From positions 1 through 5,870 of the forward strand of contig JADFOB010000101.1 of the NCBI GenBank assembly GCA_022563055.1: DNA of 5,870 nt, in the 5' to 3' direction. The stretch is from Planctomycetota bacterium (GTDB lineage Bacteria; Planctomycetota; Phycisphaerae; UBA1845). The notes beneath the pieces were generated by a model. That model searched no databases. It saw nothing but the letters and a program-made list of their open reading frames with translations, and was not told the origin of the DNA. The translations under genes and the position numbers were made by a program. Shown in pieces: positions 5,079-5,870 of this stretch. Numbering within the stretch: the first letter of the stretch is position 1; every line of letters starts with the position of its first letter.

Positions 5079-5146
5079 TGGACCATGCAGCGACCGCGCG
5101 CGACGTTGTTCTTCAACCTGGCGCGCTTGGTGCCACTGTGGTCCAC
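5078..5146 (+). other. Nested dyad between the barrel gene and the micro-ORFs
   Basis: GTGGACCA (5078-5085) is complementary to TGGTCCAC (5139-5146). Nested inside are GCGCGC/GCGCGC (5096-5101 with 5121-5126) and GTTG/CAAC (5105-5108 with 5114-5117) around the loop TTCTT. It begins at the last base of the barrel gene's stop codon and ends 25 bases before the next start. No U-run follows. It may stabilise the upstream mRNA or attenuate transcription into the small genes. Confidence 0.45.
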
Positions 5147-5170
5147 GATCATGCGAAATGGAGTCGATCG

Positions 5171-5287
5171 ATGAAGAGACGTACTTTCAAGCTTGTCGCC
5201 CTGCTATGCGGCGGCATGGTGTTTGGGATCTTCCCCGGCTGCGTGGAAGTCTGGATACTCAACGTGGCCACGCCCTTCCTGCTCTAA
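5171..5287 (+). CDS. Micro-lipoprotein candidate, 38 aa
   Basis: I do not recognise this gene. It begins MKRRTFKLVALLCGG: a positively charged end, then a hydrophobic stretch to residue 22, then Gly23-Cys24 in IFPGC, an imperfect lipobox (Phe at -3, Pro at -2, Gly at -1). If signal peptidase II cuts there, only a 15-residue lipidated peptide (CVEVWILNVATPFLL) remains. Otherwise the product could be a single-span membrane peptide. The ATG is chosen because GGAG lies seven bases upstream. A GTG at 5078 would extend the frame to 69 codons but starts at the previous gene's stop, without a good site. The layout is copied by the next ORF, which strengthens the case that both are real. Confidence 0.6.
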   Translation: MKRRTFKLVALLCGGMVFGIFPGCVEVWILNVATPFLL

Positions 5288-5320
5288 GAAGCTCAAGACG
5301 ACCATGAACTGGAGGCGACG

Positions 5321-5443
5321 ATGAAGAAGTACCAGAGGATCATGATGTGCGTGGCTGTCGGAGCCTACCTGCTACAGTTCGGCGGATGCGTGGCAGGCCT
5401 GTTGGCTGACACCATCTTTGGCGTGGCTCCGCTCTTCCTCTAG
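5321..5443 (+). CDS. Second micro-lipoprotein candidate, 40 aa
   Basis: This ORF was found by reading the sequence 33 bases after the previous stop. GGAGG (5311-5315) stands five bases before the ATG, a strong ribosome binding site. The peptide starts MKKYQR, has a hydrophobic core and FGGC with Cys23, a lipobox with Phe at -3. The 18-residue tail CVAGLLADTIFGVAPLFL ends much like the previous peptide (PFLL versus PLFL), with one acidic residue in an otherwise hydrophobic tail. The two look like divergent tandem paralogues and are probably cotranscribed. Function is unknown: small membrane or outer-membrane lipopeptides, toxin-like peptides or structural partners of the upstream barrel are all possible, and none is shown. 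Its stop lies 16 bases from the convergent purD stop. Confidence 0.65.
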   Translation: MKKYQRIMMCVAVGAYLLQFGGCVAGLLADTIFGVAPLFL

Positions 5444-5459
5444 CAGGGTGCTCGCGGAG

Positions 5460-5870
5460 CTACCGGCTGCGGGTGAGGTGAATCGCTTTGTCGGCGATAT
5501 CCCTGCGGAAAAAAGCGTTGTCGAACCGGATGGCCTCCACGGCTGCGTAGGCCCGCGCTTTGGCATCTCCGACGTCTTGCCCCAGCGCCGTCACCCCTAG
5601 CACGCGCCCGCCGTTGCTGACGGTGTGGTGCTCGATGCGGCTCGTTCCAGCGTGGAAGACGTGGACGTCCTGCATCGCCGCCGCTCGGTCGAGCCCCTCA
5701 ATGACCTTGCCCTTCTCGTATGCGCCGGGGTATCCCTGCGAGGCCATCACGACGCAGACAGCCGGTCTGGCATCCCAGCGGATATCAGCGTCCTCGAGCT
5801 TTCCGTCCACAACGGCGCTGAGCAGCTCAAACAGATCGGACTCCAAGCGCATCAGCACGGCCTGTGTCTC
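5460..5870 (-). CDS. purD: Phosphoribosylamine-glycine ligase, C-terminal part (start beyond window)
   Basis: The frame is open to the right edge, so the 136 residues seen are the C-terminal third of an enzyme usually near 420-430 aa. It joins glycine to 5-phosphoribosylamine using ATP, the second step of purine synthesis, in the cytoplasm. The fragment begins ETQAVLMRLESDLFELL, matching the conserved 'GDPETQ' end of the ATP-grasp region. The C-terminal domain follows: CVVMASQGYPGAYEKG, GGRVLGVTALGQDVGDA with alternating glycines, and FRRDIADKA near the end. Stop is TAG. It converges on the micro-lipoprotein genes with a 16-base gap, and I see no clear terminator between them. An internal GTG at 5858 is not the real start. 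Confidence 0.93.
   Translation of the reverse strand, partial: ETQAVLMRLESDLFELLSAVVDGKLEDADIRWDARPAVCVVMASQGYPGAYEKGKVIEGLDRAAAMQDVHVFHAGTSRIEHHTVSNGGRVLGVTALGQDVGDAKARAYAAVEAIRFDNAFFRRDIADKAIHLTRSR

Noticed and set aside
5078..5287. 69-codon reading of the first micro-ORF from GTG 5078
   Set aside because: That GTG overlaps the previous stop codon and has no ribosome binding site; the internal ATG at 5171 has GGAG at the right distance and a signal-like N-terminus.

Overview
The window looks like GC-rich chromosomal DNA from a planctomycete or a close relative. The main clue is the repeat cluster at about 3467-3640. Its palindromic core would read as 'GEAPAEP' in one frame and 'GASPS' in another, and it is followed by a hairpin and a TCAGC-rich tandem stretch. 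I remember this combination as common between planctomycete genes, but I could not check it here. The beta-barrel protein and the tiny Cys-containing peptides fit the same guess. Taxonomy is inference.

Layout. Positions 1-669 hold no convincing protein gene. On the minus strand, about 216-348 can fold into a long nested rod ending in a U-run, so a small structured RNA is possible there. Positions 670-2916 (minus) encode a quinol-dependent nitric oxide reductase with all expected metal-ligand histidines and 14 membrane segments. Divergent from it, at 3033-3464 (plus), lies an Rrf2/NsrR-type regulator. The two predicted promoters overlap back to back, and a dyad at 2993-3016 covers the reductase -35 box and the regulator's start of transcription. 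The regulator could therefore control both genes by sensing NO or redox state. This is a compact one-enzyme NO-detoxification unit.

Positions 3465-4019 are intergenic and rich in repeats and hairpins. Positions 4020-5078 (plus) encode an exported beta-barrel outer-membrane protein. After a 69-base dyad come two tandem micro-ORFs at 5171-5287 and 5321-5443 (38 and 40 aa). Each has a good ribosome binding site, a lipoprotein-like signal sequence with one Cys at residue 23 or 24, and a short hydrophobic tail. Converging on them from the right edge is the C-terminal part of purD (minus, 5460-5870, start outside the window).

The most interesting items are the possible structured RNA near the left edge, the nested nor/rrf2 control region with a regulator lacking the usual middle cysteine, and the pair of micro-lipoproteins.
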